Notes: generated by a model from the letters alone, not told the origin. DNA of 64,000 bases from Micromonospora ureilytica (GCF_015751765.1 NZ_JADOTX010000001.1:6634001-6698000), one strand, 5' to 3'; numbered from the stretch's first letter, positions 43,791-53,556 are shown. A program made the numbers and translations.

Positions 43791-44903
43791 GTGGCCGTGA
43801 ACCACCCGCCTGCGGGCCGCCCCGAGGAGCGGTCGCTGCGCATCGCGATGGTGGTTCCGCCGTGGTTGTCCGTACCGCCGCCCGGCTACGGCGGCCTCGA
43901 ACAGGTCGTCGCAGCCCTGGTGGACGCGCTCTGCGGGCAGGGACACGCGGTGACCCTGTTCGGTGCCGGCGGTGACCACGGCACGGCGGCCGACGGTTTC
44001 GTCTCCACCGTCGCCGAGGTCCAGTACGAGCGGCTCGGCGAGTCACTGCCCGAGCTGGCTCACCTGGCCCGGGTGAATCGATTGATCAGCGCCGCCGACT
44101 TCGACGTGATCCACGACCACACCACTATCGGTCCGCTGGTCGCCGGCCGCCGGGCCGTGCCGACGGTCGCGACAGTGCACGGGAACCCCGTGGGGGAGTA
44201 CGGCGACGTACTGAGCGACATCGACTCGGGTGTCGCCCTGGTGGCGATCTCGCACGCCCAGCGCCGGCTGAACCAGAACCTGCCCTGGGCCGGCACTGTG
44301 CACAACGCGCTGGACATCCGCGGTTTTCCGCGCAAGCACACGCCCGGCGCGGGGCCGGTGCTGTGGTTGGCCCGGTTCAGCCCGGACAAGGGCCCGGACA
44401 CCGCCATCCGGGCGTGCCGGGCGGCCGGGGTGCCCCTGCTGCTGGCCGGCAAGTGCAACGAGCCGGCCGAGCGCCGCTACTACGAGCAGGTCGTCGCGCC
44501 CATGGTCGACGAGGATGTGACAGTCGTCCTCAACGCGGACCGCGCGACGACGCTGCGGATGCTTGTCGACGCCCGCTGCCTGATCATGCCGATCCAGTGG
44601 GACGAGCCGTTCGGCATGGTGATGCTGGAGGCGATGGCGACCGGCACACCGGTGGTCGCGCTCAACCGGGGCGCGGTGCCGGAGCTGGTTCGGCCGGGGC
44701 TGACCGGGCTCGTCGTCGAGCGGTCCGAGGAGCTGCCCGCGGCGTTGCTCGCGGCGGAGCGACTCGACCCGGAGGACTGCGTGGCGCACGTCGCGCGGAA
44801 CTTCTCGGTCGAGCGGATGGCGAGCGGCTACGCGGAGGTCTATCGACGCTTCGCCCTCGGCCGGCGCGACGTCCCTGAACCGGCCCGGGTGCCGGTGCGC
44901 TGA
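43791..44903 (+). CDS. glycosyltransferase family 4
   Basis: 370 residues of GT-B fold. N-terminal domain with PPGYGGLEQVVAALVDAL (acceptor loop) and VIHDHTTIGPLVA; C-terminal nucleotide-sugar domain with LWLARFSPDKGPDTAIRA and the E-x7-E signature EPFGMVMLEAMATGTPVV. It transfers a sugar from a nucleotide donor with retention. Similar genes act on glycolipids, trehalose-like sugars or exopolysaccharide; the acceptor is not evident. The GTG follows GGGGAGGACTC. Confidence 0.9.
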   Translation: MAVNHPPAGRPEERSLRIAMVVPPWLSVPPPGYGGLEQVVAALVDALCGQGHAVTLFGAGGDHGTAADGFVSTVAEVQYERLGESLPELAHLARVNRLISAADFDVIHDHTTIGPLVAGRRAVPTVATVHGNPVGEYGDVLSDIDSGVALVAISHAQRRLNQNLPWAGTVHNALDIRGFPRKHTPGAGPVLWLARFSPDKGPDTAIRACRAAGVPLLLAGKCNEPAERRYYEQVVAPMVDEDVTVVLNADRATTLRMLVDARCLIMPIQWDEPFGMVMLEAMATGTPVVALNRGAVPELVRPGLTGLVVERSEELPAALLAAERLDPEDCVAHVARNFSVERMASGYAEVYRRFALGRRDVPEPARVPVR

Positions 44904-44921
44904 CCCACGGGTGTCGCCGGG

Positions 44922-46418
44922 TCAGGCCCCGTTCGCGCCCAGCTCGGCGATGGCGGCGTCGAGCCGAGACGCGTACGCCGGACTGATGCCGCCCTCACCG
45001 AGGCGGACGGTGACCTTGTCGCGCAGCCGGGCCACCGGTGGCGCCAGGTCTTCGCGGCCGGAGCTGACCGCCACTGTCAGGTTGCGCAGCTCGTTGCGCA
45101 GGTCGAGGGCCACGTCGTCGCGGATCTCCCCGGCGCTCAGCCCGGCGCTGATCAACCCGTCCACCCGGGTCGCGGCCTCGGTCAGGGTGCCCGGGTTCGA
45201 GGTGGGCGCGCCGGTGGTCGGCCTCCTCGACGGTGGCGTGGTGGGCCCGCTCGGCGTGGTCGGCGCGGACGACTCGGGGGCCGGCGGGTCGGTCGACGGG
45301 GTCGTCGTCGGGCCAGCGGAGGGTTGCGCCCGGCGGGCCGGCTGCTGGTCGGGCAGCAGGGCCACCCCGGCCAACGTCAGCCCGACGGCCAGCACCAGCA
45401 ACAGGACCAGCCGCCGCCGTGACCAGGTCGACCCGGTGGCCGGTTCGCTCGGGGCGGAGTCCGAGGTGTCTCCGTCGAGTCGCGCCGCCGCCGGGACGCT
45501 GGCCGTCGCTACAGCTGGCGACTGCTGTGGCAGCGGCTGGGTGGGCACCCGGATGGTCGCGGTCGGGGGCTCGGTCGGCAGCGAGTGGTCGCGGAGCGCG
45601 GTGGCGACCTGCCGGGCGGTCGGCCGATCGGCCGGGTTCCGGGCGAGGCTGCGCAGGCAGATCTGGGCCACCGGTGCGGGCAGGTCGGGTACGTCGGCCA
45701 GCGTCGGCGGCGGACCACCGGCCAATGCGGCGCTGAGCTGCTCCCAGGTGTCCGCCGGGTACGGGACCCGGCCGGTGAGCGCCTCGTGCAGCAGCACGCC
45801 GAGGGAGTAGACGTCGGTGGACGGCTGGGCCGGTGCACCGTCGAGGCGTTCCGGGGCCACGTACGCCGGGGTGCCGAAGGTCTCGCCGTCCTCGTCCTCG
45901 TCGGGTGCGCCGATCCGGGTGGCGATGCCGAAGTCGAGCACCTTGACGCCCGTCCCGGTCATCATCACGTTGGCCGGGGTGATGTCCCTGTGCACGATGC
46001 CGAGCCGGTGCGCGGCGGCCAGCGCGTCCGCGACCTGCGCGCCCACCTGGACCGCCTCGGTCCACGGCAGCGGCCCCTCGGTGAGCCGAAGCTTCAACTC
46101 CTCGCCGCTGAGCAGCTCCATCACCACGAACGAGGTGATCGAGCCGTCCGGGTCGACCGTCTCGCCGTAGTCGTGCACGGAGGTCAGATGCGGGTGCACC
46201 AGTTGGGCGGCGGCCCGTGCCTCCTCGCGCACCATGCCCCGGAATCGCGCGTCGGCGGCGAGTGACGGGGCGAGCACCTTGAGCGCGACAACCCGGTCCA
46301 ACACCTCGTCCCGGGCACGCCAGATGACCGACATGCCACCGGCGCCGATCTGGTCCAGAAGTCGGTATCTGCGAGCCAGCAATCGGCCCGGATGCAGTGC
46401 TGCCTTCACCAATCGCAC
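44922..46418 (-). CDS. Ser/Thr protein kinase (PknB/STPK family) with extracytoplasmic tail
   Basis: 498 residues. Kinase domain about 18-280: glycine loop GAGGMS, Lys47, HRDITPAN with Asp145, DFG with Asp162, and APERLDG. The usual Lys of the catalytic loop (HRDxKPxN) is Thr here. One membrane segment at about 345-366, a Pro/Thr/Ser-rich spacer, then a ~75-residue helical domain outside (TEAATRVDGLISAGLS...). It likely senses the cell surface and phosphorylates cytoplasmic targets. The start is uncertain: GTG 46418 or 46409. Confidence 0.85.
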   Translation of the reverse strand: MRLVKAALHPGRLLARRYRLLDQIGAGGMSVIWRARDEVLDRVVALKVLAPSLAADARFRGMVREEARAAAQLVHPHLTSVHDYGETVDPDGSITSFVVMELLSGEELKLRLTEGPLPWTEAVQVGAQVADALAAAHRLGIVHRDITPANVMMTGTGVKVLDFGIATRIGAPDEDEDGETFGTPAYVAPERLDGAPAQPSTDVYSLGVLLHEALTGRVPYPADTWEQLSAALAGGPPPTLADVPDLPAPVAQICLRSLARNPADRPTARQVATALRDHSLPTEPPTATIRVPTQPLPQQSPAVATASVPAAARLDGDTSDSAPSEPATGSTWSRRRLVLLLVLAVGLTLAGVALLPDQQPARRAQPSAGPTTTPSTDPPAPESSAPTTPSGPTTPPSRRPTTGAPTSNPGTLTEAATRVDGLISAGLSAGEIRDDVALDLRNELRNLTVAVSSGREDLAPPVARLRDKVTVRLGEGGISPAYASRLDAAIAELGANGA

Positions 46419-46574
46419 CTGCCTCAGGGGTGGGAGCGGTATCAGGTTGCGCGAATGTGTCCTGCCTGTCAACGCCGATGCCACCGGCCGTCGGCGGACG
46501 GTGCCTGCCGTGCGGTGACCGCCGGTTGACAGCGGCCAACAGGCCATCGGCGGGCCCGTGCCAGGATGGGAGAC

Positions 46575-47408
46575 ATGGCGGGGGGACCTGTGGCGTTCGT
46601 GCTCGGCGGCGGGGGAGTGCTCGGCGCGGTCGAGGTGGGCATGTTGCGCGCGCTGTTCCGCGCCGGCATCCAACCCGACATGGTGCTCGGCACCTCGATC
46701 GGCGCGGTGAACGGCGCGCTGGTCGCCGCCGACCCGTCGGAGGCGGTGACCGACCGGCTGGTCCGGCTCTGGGCCTCACCGGAGGCGAGCGAGGTGTACG
46801 GCGACTCGGTGGCCCGGCAGCTGCGCCGCTTCGCCGCCCGCACCCACCTGCACTCACCCCGGCCGCTGCGCCGCCTGCTCGAAAGCGAGCTGGGGGTGGA
46901 CACCACATTCGCCGACCTGCGGGTGCCGTTCCGCTGCTGCGCCGCCCACATCGAGCGGGCCGCCGAGCACTGGTTCGACAGCGGTCCGGTGGTGCCGGCG
47001 GTGATGGCGTCGGCTTCGGTGCCGGGTCTGCTGCCGCCGATGCAGATCGACGGCGCGCACTACGTGGACGGCGGCATCGTCAACTCCATCCCGATCGGCG
47101 AGGCGGTGGCCGTCGGCGCCCGCCGGATCTACGTCCTCCAGGTGGGTCGGATCGAACGGGAGCTGACCCCGCCCCGCCGGCCGTGGGAGATCGCACAGGT
47201 CGCGTTCGAGATCTCCCGCCGGCACCGCTTCTTCCGGGAGATGGCGGCGCTGCCCGAGGGGGTGGAGGTGCACGTCCTGCCGACCGGCGGGCTCAACCCA
47301 CGCGACGACACGCCGTGGGCGTACCGGGACATGGCGGCGGTGGGACGGCGGATCAGCCGCGCGTACACCGCCTCCCGGCGTTACCTCGCCACCCACCTGG
47401 AGCGGTGA
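46575..47408 (+). CDS. patatin-like phospholipase
   Basis: 277 residues. The oxyanion loop VLGGGGVLGAVEVG, nucleophile Ser in LGTSIGAVNGAL, and Asp in the YVDGGIVNSIP motif form the patatin Ser-Asp dyad, so it should hydrolyse membrane phospholipids or acyl esters in the cytoplasm. ATG 46575 is chosen because CAGGAT (46562-46567) ends 7 bases before it; ATG 46566 is an in-frame alternative. The stop overlaps the next start (TGATG), coupling it to an acyltransferase. Confidence 0.88.
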   Translation: MAGGPVAFVLGGGGVLGAVEVGMLRALFRAGIQPDMVLGTSIGAVNGALVAADPSEAVTDRLVRLWASPEASEVYGDSVARQLRRFAARTHLHSPRPLRRLLESELGVDTTFADLRVPFRCCAAHIERAAEHWFDSGPVVPAVMASASVPGLLPPMQIDGAHYVDGGIVNSIPIGEAVAVGARRIYVLQVGRIERELTPPRRPWEIAQVAFEISRRHRFFREMAALPEGVEVHVLPTGGLNPRDDTPWAYRDMAAVGRRISRAYTASRRYLATHLER

Positions 47409-48412
47409 TGCCGCTGCCTCCCCGGTGGCTGCGTCGGCTGCTGCTCGCCCCCGTCGTCGTGGTGCTCGCCTTCCTCGTGGTCACCACGTTGCCGGTCTGG
47501 GCGCTGCTCGCCGCTGCCGCGTCCCCGCTGGTCCCGGGTCGGTTGCGCCCGCTGCGACTGCTCTGGATCGGCTGTTTCTACCTGGTCTGGGACGCTGCCG
47601 CGCTGCTCTCGCTCTTCGTGCTCTGGGTCGTCTCCGGCTTCGGCTGGCGGACCCGGTCGCCGGCGTTCCAGCGCGCGCACTACGTGCTGGCCGGCTGGTT
47701 CCTGCGGGTGCTGTTCTGGCAGGCACGGTGGACACTGCGGTTGCGCATCGACGTGGTGGGCACCGACCCGGACACCGCGCTGCCCGGCCGGCCCGAGCTG
47801 GTGCTCTGCCGGCACGCCGGGCCGGGCGACTCGTTCATCCTGATCCACGGTCTGGTCAACTGGTTCAACCGGGAGCCACGGATCGTCCTCAAGGACAGCC
47901 TCCAGTGGGATCCGGCGATCGACGTGTTGCTCAACCGGCTGCCCAACCGGTTCATCGCGCCGACTCCGGAGCGCGGCGAGGAGACGGTGCGCCAGGTCGG
48001 GCACCTGGCCACCGGCCTGGACGACAACGACGCGTTCGTGATCTTTCCCGAGGGTGGCAACTTCACCCCGAAGCGGCGGCTGCGCGCGATCGCCCGGTTG
48101 CGCTCCCTCGGGCTGGAGCGGATGGCCCTGCGCGCCGAGCGGATGCGCCACGTGCTCGCCCCGCAGCCCGGTGGGATGCTCGCGGCGCTGGACGCCGCAC
48201 CGGACGCCGGGGTCATCTTCGTCGCCCACACCGGACTGGACCGGCTGCTCACTGTCGCCGACGTGTGGCGGGAGCTGCCGATGGACAAGCGGATCGTGAT
48301 GCGGTTCTGGTCGGTGCCGCCGGAGGACGTACCGACCGGGCGGCAGGAGCGCATCGACTGGCTCTTCGATTGGTGGGCGCGGATTGATGCCTGGATCGCC
48401 GCTAATCGGTAA
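47408..48412 (+). CDS. 1-acyl-sn-glycerol-3-phosphate acyltransferase-like membrane protein
   Basis: 334 residues. Two N-terminal membrane segments (about 10-35 and 50-75), then a PlsC-like domain. The usual NHxxxxD motif is replaced by CRHAGPGDSFIL, which keeps the His-x4-Asp spacing; FVIFPEGGNFTPKRR is the second motif. It is co-translated with the patatin-like gene, suggesting a deacylation-reacylation pair for lipid remodelling (inference). Confidence 0.82.
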   Translation: MPLPPRWLRRLLLAPVVVVLAFLVVTTLPVWALLAAAASPLVPGRLRPLRLLWIGCFYLVWDAAALLSLFVLWVVSGFGWRTRSPAFQRAHYVLAGWFLRVLFWQARWTLRLRIDVVGTDPDTALPGRPELVLCRHAGPGDSFILIHGLVNWFNREPRIVLKDSLQWDPAIDVLLNRLPNRFIAPTPERGEETVRQVGHLATGLDDNDAFVIFPEGGNFTPKRRLRAIARLRSLGLERMALRAERMRHVLAPQPGGMLAALDAAPDAGVIFVAHTGLDRLLTVADVWRELPMDKRIVMRFWSVPPEDVPTGRQERIDWLFDWWARIDAWIAANR

Positions 48413-48433
48413 ATGTCCGCGTAGGGTGCGGGC

Positions 48434-48754
48434 GTGGACGAGATCTGCGTGGTGACAACGGTGGTGGACGCGCGTTCGGTCGCCGACGTGCTGGCGGCTG
48501 CGGCCGTCGCCGGCAGGCTCGCCGCCTGCGCCCAGGTGGGTGGTCAGGTGGACAGCACCTACTGGTGGCGGTCCGGGATGGAGACGAGCACCGAGTGGTC
48601 GGTGCAGTTCAAGACCGCACCGGATCGGCTCACCGCGTTGCTGGACCAGATCCGGGTCAGTCACCCCTACGAGGTGCCGGAGATCCTGGTGTCCAGGGTG
48701 GAGAGTGGAAACCCCGACTACGCCACCTGGGTGTACGAGCACACTCGCTCCTGA
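48434..48754 (+). CDS. cutA: CutA1 divalent-ion tolerance family protein
   Basis: 106 residues with the full CutA1 ferredoxin-like fold: VVTTVVDARSVADVLAAAAVAGRLAACAQV, STYWWRSGMETSTEWSVQFKT, and HPYEVPEILVSRVESGNPDYATWV. These trimeric proteins bind metals but their physiological role is unsettled. A TAGGGT hexamer ends 6 bases before the GTG, so the message may be leaderless. Confidence 0.93.
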   Translation: MDEICVVTTVVDARSVADVLAAAAVAGRLAACAQVGGQVDSTYWWRSGMETSTEWSVQFKTAPDRLTALLDQIRVSHPYEVPEILVSRVESGNPDYATWVYEHTRS

Positions 48755-48802
48755 GTACGCGCACTCTGGGTCGTACCCCGGTCGGTTGTCGATGATGACC
48801 GG

Positions 48803-51800
48803 GTGGACGACACCCGTTACCCCTGCCCCGCCTGCGGTGCACCGGCCGATCTGAGCGCCGGTTGCTCCGGCTGTCGGCGTGCGCCCGACCCGATCGCGGC
48901 CGAGGTGGTTCGGCTGAGTCGGGAGGTCGCCGAGCTTGAGCCGGAGGTGGAGCGGGCCCGCCGCGCGTACACCGAGCTGGCTGGACGCCTGACGACCGTG
49001 TCGCGCCGGCGGGCCGAACTGGCGGCGGTCGTCCGGGCGGGGTTGGCGGCCTCGGTAGGGGCGCGTCCGGTGGCTCTCGTCGGGCCGGCGCCGTCGATCG
49101 GTCCAGGCCCCGGGGTCGCGGCGGATGCGCGGCCGGGCGCGGCGGAGACCTCGACCCGGACGGTCCAGGGTCTGCTCTTCGTCCTCGGTGGACTTCTGCT
49201 GGGCACCGCCGCGGTGGTGTTCACCGCGGTCGCCTGGGCGGCGGTGGGGGTTGGCGGGCGGGCGTTGATCCTGGCGGCGTTCACCGCGCTCGCTCTGGGC
49301 GGGCCGCTGCTGGCGGTTCGTCGGGGGCTGCGCGGTACGGCGGAGACGTTCGCCGCGGTGGGGTTGCTGCTGGTGGTGCTGGACGGTTACGCGGCCTGGT
49401 CGGTGGACCTGGCCGGTGTGGCCGGCTGGCCGGGCAGCCGGTACGCCGCGCTGGTCGGGGGGGCCAGCGCGGCGGTCGCCGTGGCGTACGGCCGGTGGAG
49501 CGGGTTGACGGGGCCCTGGTTCGCCGCCCTGGTGGCCGCCCAGCCGGCGTTGCCGCTGCTCGCCGCCGAGGCCGGGCCGGGTGCGGCCGGGTGGGCGTTG
49601 GTCCTGCTCGGGGTGGCGTTGCTGAACCTGGCTGTGCTGTCCGCGCTGCGCGGCCGGACAGGGGCGGCGCCGCTCGTCGGCCGGGTGCTGGCGGGCGTCG
49701 CTTACGTCGCCGCGCTGGTTGGCGCCGCGTTCTGCGCGGTGGTGCCGCTGGTCAGCGGGCGGGCGGGGGGCTCGCCACTGCTGGCCGGGTTGCCGCTGTT
49801 GCTGGTCGCGCTGACCGGGCTCGGTGCGGCCTGGCTCGTCGGGGGGCGGGCGCTGCGGGCGGTGGCGGCCGGGCTGGTGGTGCCCGTGCTCGCCGCCGCC
49901 CTGCTGCGTCCGGTGGCGGAGCTGCGGCCGTCAGTGCTGCTGCTCGCGGCGGCGACGGTGGCGCTCGGGCTGGCCGTTGCCGTGCGGCTGCTGCCGTCGG
50001 CGGTGGACGGCGGCGGTTGGCGCTCCGGCCCGCGTGCCGGCGCGCTGTTCGTGGGGGCGGGCACGGCGCAGGTCACCGTGCTGATCACCATCGGGCTGGC
50101 GGTCGCGGCCGTCGGCCGGTCGCTGCCGCCCTGGGGTGGGGCGGGGCCGGGGCCGGACCTGAGCTGGGGCTGGCAGCTGGCACCCGCCGTGGCGCTGGCG
50201 ACCGGGGCGACTGCGCTCCTGCTGCCCCGGAACGCGCGGGCGCTGCTCGCCACGGCCGGTGCGGTGGCGGTGCTGTTCGCCGTGCCCGCCGGCTGGACGG
50301 CCTCCTGGCCTCAGGTGGTGGCCGTCGACCTGGTCGGCGGGGCAGCGCTGCTGCTCGCCGTGCTGGCCCGCCCGACCACCCCATCGGTGGACCTGCGCAT
50401 CCGTGCGCTCGGCGGTGCCGTTCTGCTCGGGCACCTGTTGCTTGTCGCTCTGGCCGCCCCGACCGGCGCCCTGGTGGCGCTCGGCGTTCTCGCCGTGGTC
50501 GGGCTCGCGCTGGCCGTACGACGGGGGGCCGGCGCGTACCGGGAGGTGGCCGGTGCGGGTCTGCTGGTCGGGCAGCTCGCGTTGCCCGCGATCGCGGCGG
50601 TGGCGCTGTTCGCCGCGGGCGCGCCGCCGTGGTGGCAGGCCCGGCTCGCGCTGGCCGCCGCCGGGCTGTCGCTGGTCGCGGCACTCGCGGCGCGTCGCCA
50701 CCGGGTGGAACTGGTCGGGTACGCGCTGACCGGCGCTGTCGTCGCGGTGACCGTGCCCGGCCTCGCGCCGCTGGTCGGGGCGGGTGACGAGCCGCTCGCG
50801 CTGTACGCCGCGCTGGCGGCGCTGGGCGTCGCGTTCGTCGCCTGCTGGCTGCCGGCGGCGAGCGCCTCCGGCCAGGCGGCCCTCGGGGACCGGCCGACGG
50901 CCGACGAGCGCGAGCCAGCCCGGTCGGCGCTGCTGCTGGCGGCGGGCGGAACGCTGGCGGTGGTAGCCGTCCTGCCGGCCCTGCCGACGGTGCTGACCGC
51001 GCTCGTGTCGCCCTACGGCGGCCGGGACCGGGTGTGGTCGGGGGTGCCCACTGTCGTCGCCGACCCGACGGTGCTCCCGGTCGGGTTCGCGCTGGTCGTG
51101 CTGGCGGTGGCCGCGGCGCTGGCCGGTCGGCGGGTCGGCCGGCCGGTGCCGCCCGCGCTGCCGTTCGTCGCGGCGGCCCTGCCGGTGCTGCTCATCGCGA
51201 TCGGCGCGCCGTGGCCGGTGCTGCCGGCCGCCGTCCTGCTCGCCGGCCTGGCCGCGCTGCTGTTCACCGCGCTGGCCGCGACCCGACCGGCGCTCGCACC
51301 GATCGCCGTGCCGGTGGGAGTGGTGTTGGTGGCCTCCGGTGTGCTGGGTCTGCTGGCCACCCGGGCCGGGACGCTCGCGGCCGAGGGGGCGCTGCTGGTG
51401 GCGGCGGCCGCGGTCGCCGTCGGGGCACGCAGGTTCGAGGTACGGGTGGCCGGTTGTCTCGCCGCCGTGGGTGCGGCGTCCGCGTTGGCGGTGACCGCAC
51501 CGCTCGCCGGTGGGCTGCCGTTGCGGGCTGCCGCGTACCCACTGCTGGTGGTGGCCGCGTTGGTGCTGGCAGCCGCGGCGGTCAGCCCGGCGCGGGCCCG
51601 GTTGGGACGGGTGCTGGACGCCGCCGCGCAGACCGTCGCGCTGGTGGCGGCGGTGCTCGCCGTCGAGGTGGCGCGGCACCTCGCCACCGTCTGCGTGCTC
51701 TGGGGTGTCGCCGTCGCGCTGCGACTGCTGCGCCGGGGTGAACCGGCCGGTCGACGGTGGGTGTTCGCCGGCATCGCCGCCGGCAGCGAGTTGCTCGGGG

Positions 51801-52261
51801 CCTGGGTGCTGCTGGCCGCCGGTGGCGTGACAGTGCTGGAGGCGTACACCCTGCCGGCCGCGGCGCTCGCCGTCGGCGCGGGTCTGCTGGCGCTGCGCAC
51901 CCGGCCGGGGCTGACCAGCTGGCCGGCCCTCGGCCCGGGGCTGGTCGCGGCGTTGCTGCCCAGCCTCGTGTCGGTGCTGGCCGGGCCGGACCCGCAGCCG
52001 TGGCGGCGCCTGCTCCTCGGCGCGGCGGCGACCGGCGCGGTGCTGGCCGGCGCGACCCGCCGGTGGCAGGCGCCGGTGCTGCTGGGCGGCGGAGTGCTGA
52101 CGCTGTTGGCGCTGCACGAGCTGGCCCGGGGATGGGACCTGCTGCCCCGGTGGATCTATCTGGGGGTCGGAGGGCTGGCGCTGGTCGGGCTCGCCGCCAC
52201 CTACGAGCGGCGGCGACGTGACCTGGCAAGACTGCGCGCAGCGGTGGGCCGGCTCGGCTGA
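48803..52261 (+). CDS. giant multi-pass membrane protein, SCO7613-type
   Basis: 1152 residues. An N-terminal zinc ribbon (CPACG ... CSGCRR, residues about 8-25) and a short coiled coil (EVVRLSREVAELEPEVERARRAY) are followed by some thirty hydrophobic segments, mostly Ala/Leu/Val, to the end. Related proteins are annotated in many actinobacteria as SCO7613 C-terminal domain membrane proteins; function unknown. GTG 48803 lies 6 bases after GATGAT with no ribosome-binding site. A 10-bp hairpin follows the gene. Confidence 0.85.
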   Translation: MDDTRYPCPACGAPADLSAGCSGCRRAPDPIAAEVVRLSREVAELEPEVERARRAYTELAGRLTTVSRRRAELAAVVRAGLAASVGARPVALVGPAPSIGPGPGVAADARPGAAETSTRTVQGLLFVLGGLLLGTAAVVFTAVAWAAVGVGGRALILAAFTALALGGPLLAVRRGLRGTAETFAAVGLLLVVLDGYAAWSVDLAGVAGWPGSRYAALVGGASAAVAVAYGRWSGLTGPWFAALVAAQPALPLLAAEAGPGAAGWALVLLGVALLNLAVLSALRGRTGAAPLVGRVLAGVAYVAALVGAAFCAVVPLVSGRAGGSPLLAGLPLLLVALTGLGAAWLVGGRALRAVAAGLVVPVLAAALLRPVAELRPSVLLLAAATVALGLAVAVRLLPSAVDGGGWRSGPRAGALFVGAGTAQVTVLITIGLAVAAVGRSLPPWGGAGPGPDLSWGWQLAPAVALATGATALLLPRNARALLATAGAVAVLFAVPAGWTASWPQVVAVDLVGGAALLLAVLARPTTPSVDLRIRALGGAVLLGHLLLVALAAPTGALVALGVLAVVGLALAVRRGAGAYREVAGAGLLVGQLALPAIAAVALFAAGAPPWWQARLALAAAGLSLVAALAARRHRVELVGYALTGAVVAVTVPGLAPLVGAGDEPLALYAALAALGVAFVACWLPAASASGQAALGDRPTADEREPARSALLLAAGGTLAVVAVLPALPTVLTALVSPYGGRDRVWSGVPTVVADPTVLPVGFALVVLAVAAALAGRRVGRPVPPALPFVAAALPVLLIAIGAPWPVLPAAVLLAGLAALLFTALAATRPALAPIAVPVGVVLVASGVLGLLATRAGTLAAEGALLVAAAAVAVGARRFEVRVAGCLAAVGAASALAVTAPLAGGLPLRAAAYPLLVVAALVLAAAAVSPARARLGRVLDAAAQTVALVAAVLAVEVARHLATVCVLWGVAVALRLLRRGEPAGRRWVFAGIAAGSELLGAWVLLAAGGVTVLEAYTLPAAALAVGAGLLALRTRPGLTSWPALGPGLVAALLPSLVSVLAGPDPQPWRRLLLGAAATGAVLAGATRRWQAPVLLGGGVLTLLALHELARGWDLLPRWIYLGVGGLALVGLAATYERRRRDLARLRAAVGRLG

Positions 52262-52273
52262 GTCGAACCACTA

Positions 52274-52295
52274 GGGGTAGGGCCTGCCCTACCCC
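52274..52295. terminator. short perfect hairpin after SCO7613-type gene
   Basis: GGGGTAGGGC (52274-52283) and its complement (52286-52295) form a 10-bp stem with a minimal loop, 12 bases past the stop codon. Terminator or operator of the desaturase gene 100 bases on. Confidence 0.5.
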
Positions 52296-52397
52296 CCATT
52301 CGGGGGTTGTCGGGGTTACTCGGCGCTACCGCGATCGGGACACTTGGCAATAAGCCCGAACCATCCCGGTACGGGCGCAAGCGGAACGGGAGCAGCG

Positions 52398-53447
52398 ATG
52401 GCGCTCGGAGCGGTGGCGGAACCGCCGGTACGACGGCGAGGCAGTGACTACGCACAGTTGTCCCGACGGATCAGCCAGGCGGGCCTGCTGGAGCGGCGCC
52501 CCGGCTGGTATGTCACCCGCATCGTGCTCACCCTCGGTGCCTTCGTGGCCGGCTGGGTGGCCGTGTTCCTGCTCGGCGACTCCTGGTGGCAGCTTCCGCT
52601 CGCGGCCCTGATGGCGGTGGCCACCACCCAGGTCGCGTTCCTCGGCCACGATGCCGGGCACCGGCAGATGTTCCGTCGGCGTGGCCCGAGCGAGTTGGTG
52701 GGGCTGCTCGCCGGCAACGTGGCGGTGGGGATCAGCTACGGCTGGTGGGTCGACAAGCACAACCGGCACCACGCCAACCCGAACCACGAGGACGAGGACC
52801 CGGACGTCGGCGCGGGGGCCCTGGTGTGGACGCCCGAGCAGGCGATGGAGACCCGTGGGATCAACCGCTGGGTGGCCAAGCGGCAGGCGTACTTCTTCTT
52901 CCCGATGCTGCTGCTTGAGGGTCTGAGCCTGCACGTGGCGAGCATCCGGGCGATCGTCGGCCGGGAGGACGGCAAGTACGCAGTCCCGATGCGGCACCGG
53001 GCGGTCGAGGCGGCGCTGCTCGTCGCGCACACCGCCGCCTACGTGGCACTTCTGTTGGCGGTCATGTCCCCGGTCAAGGCGCTGCTCTTCGCCGTCGTGC
53101 ACCAGGCGCTGTGGGGCCTCTACATGGGCTGCGCGTTCGCGCCGAACCACAAGGGCATGCCGATGCCGACCGCCGAGGACGAGCTGGACTTCCTGCGTAA
53201 GCAGGTGCTGACCTCCCGCAATGTGCGGGGCAGCCGACTGGTGGACACCACGCTCGGCGGTCTCAACTACCAGATCGAGCACCACCTGTTCCCGAACATG
53301 CCGCGCGCGAACCTGCGCCGGGCCCAGCCGATCGTCCGTGCCTACTGTGTCGAGCAGGGCATCTCGTACGCCGAGACCGGGCTGGTCGAGTCGTACCGGC
53401 AGGCACTCGGTCATCTGCACGAGGTGGGGCGGCCGCTGCGCGGCTGA
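52398..53447 (+). CDS. membrane fatty acid desaturase
   Basis: 349 residues with four membrane segments and the three histidine boxes of acyl-lipid desaturases: HDAGH, HNRHH and QIEHH. These bind the di-iron centre that inserts a double bond into fatty acyl chains, probably to adjust membrane fluidity. No ferredoxin or reductase partner is adjacent. ATG 52398 follows CGGGAGCAGCG; an upstream in-frame ATG at 52344 would add 18 unlikely residues. A strong hairpin follows. Confidence 0.92.
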   Translation: MALGAVAEPPVRRRGSDYAQLSRRISQAGLLERRPGWYVTRIVLTLGAFVAGWVAVFLLGDSWWQLPLAALMAVATTQVAFLGHDAGHRQMFRRRGPSELVGLLAGNVAVGISYGWWVDKHNRHHANPNHEDEDPDVGAGALVWTPEQAMETRGINRWVAKRQAYFFFPMLLLEGLSLHVASIRAIVGREDGKYAVPMRHRAVEAALLVAHTAAYVALLLAVMSPVKALLFAVVHQALWGLYMGCAFAPNHKGMPMPTAEDELDFLRKQVLTSRNVRGSRLVDTTLGGLNYQIEHHLFPNMPRANLRRAQPIVRAYCVEQGISYAETGLVESYRQALGHLHEVGRPLRG

Positions 53448-53462
53448 ACACACCAGGGGGAG

Positions 53463-53495
53463 GGCGGGGGCGGTGCCGACGGCACCGCCCCCGCC
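53463..53495 (+). terminator. 15-bp hairpin after desaturase
   Basis: Arms 53463-53477 and 53481-53495 are perfectly complementary around the loop GAC, 16 bases after the desaturase stop. Confidence 0.75.
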
Positions 53496-53556
53496 TGCGC
53501 GTGTCGGGTCGGTCGACACCCCGCTACCGCTGGTCGATGCCGTCCGTCGTCCCCGG

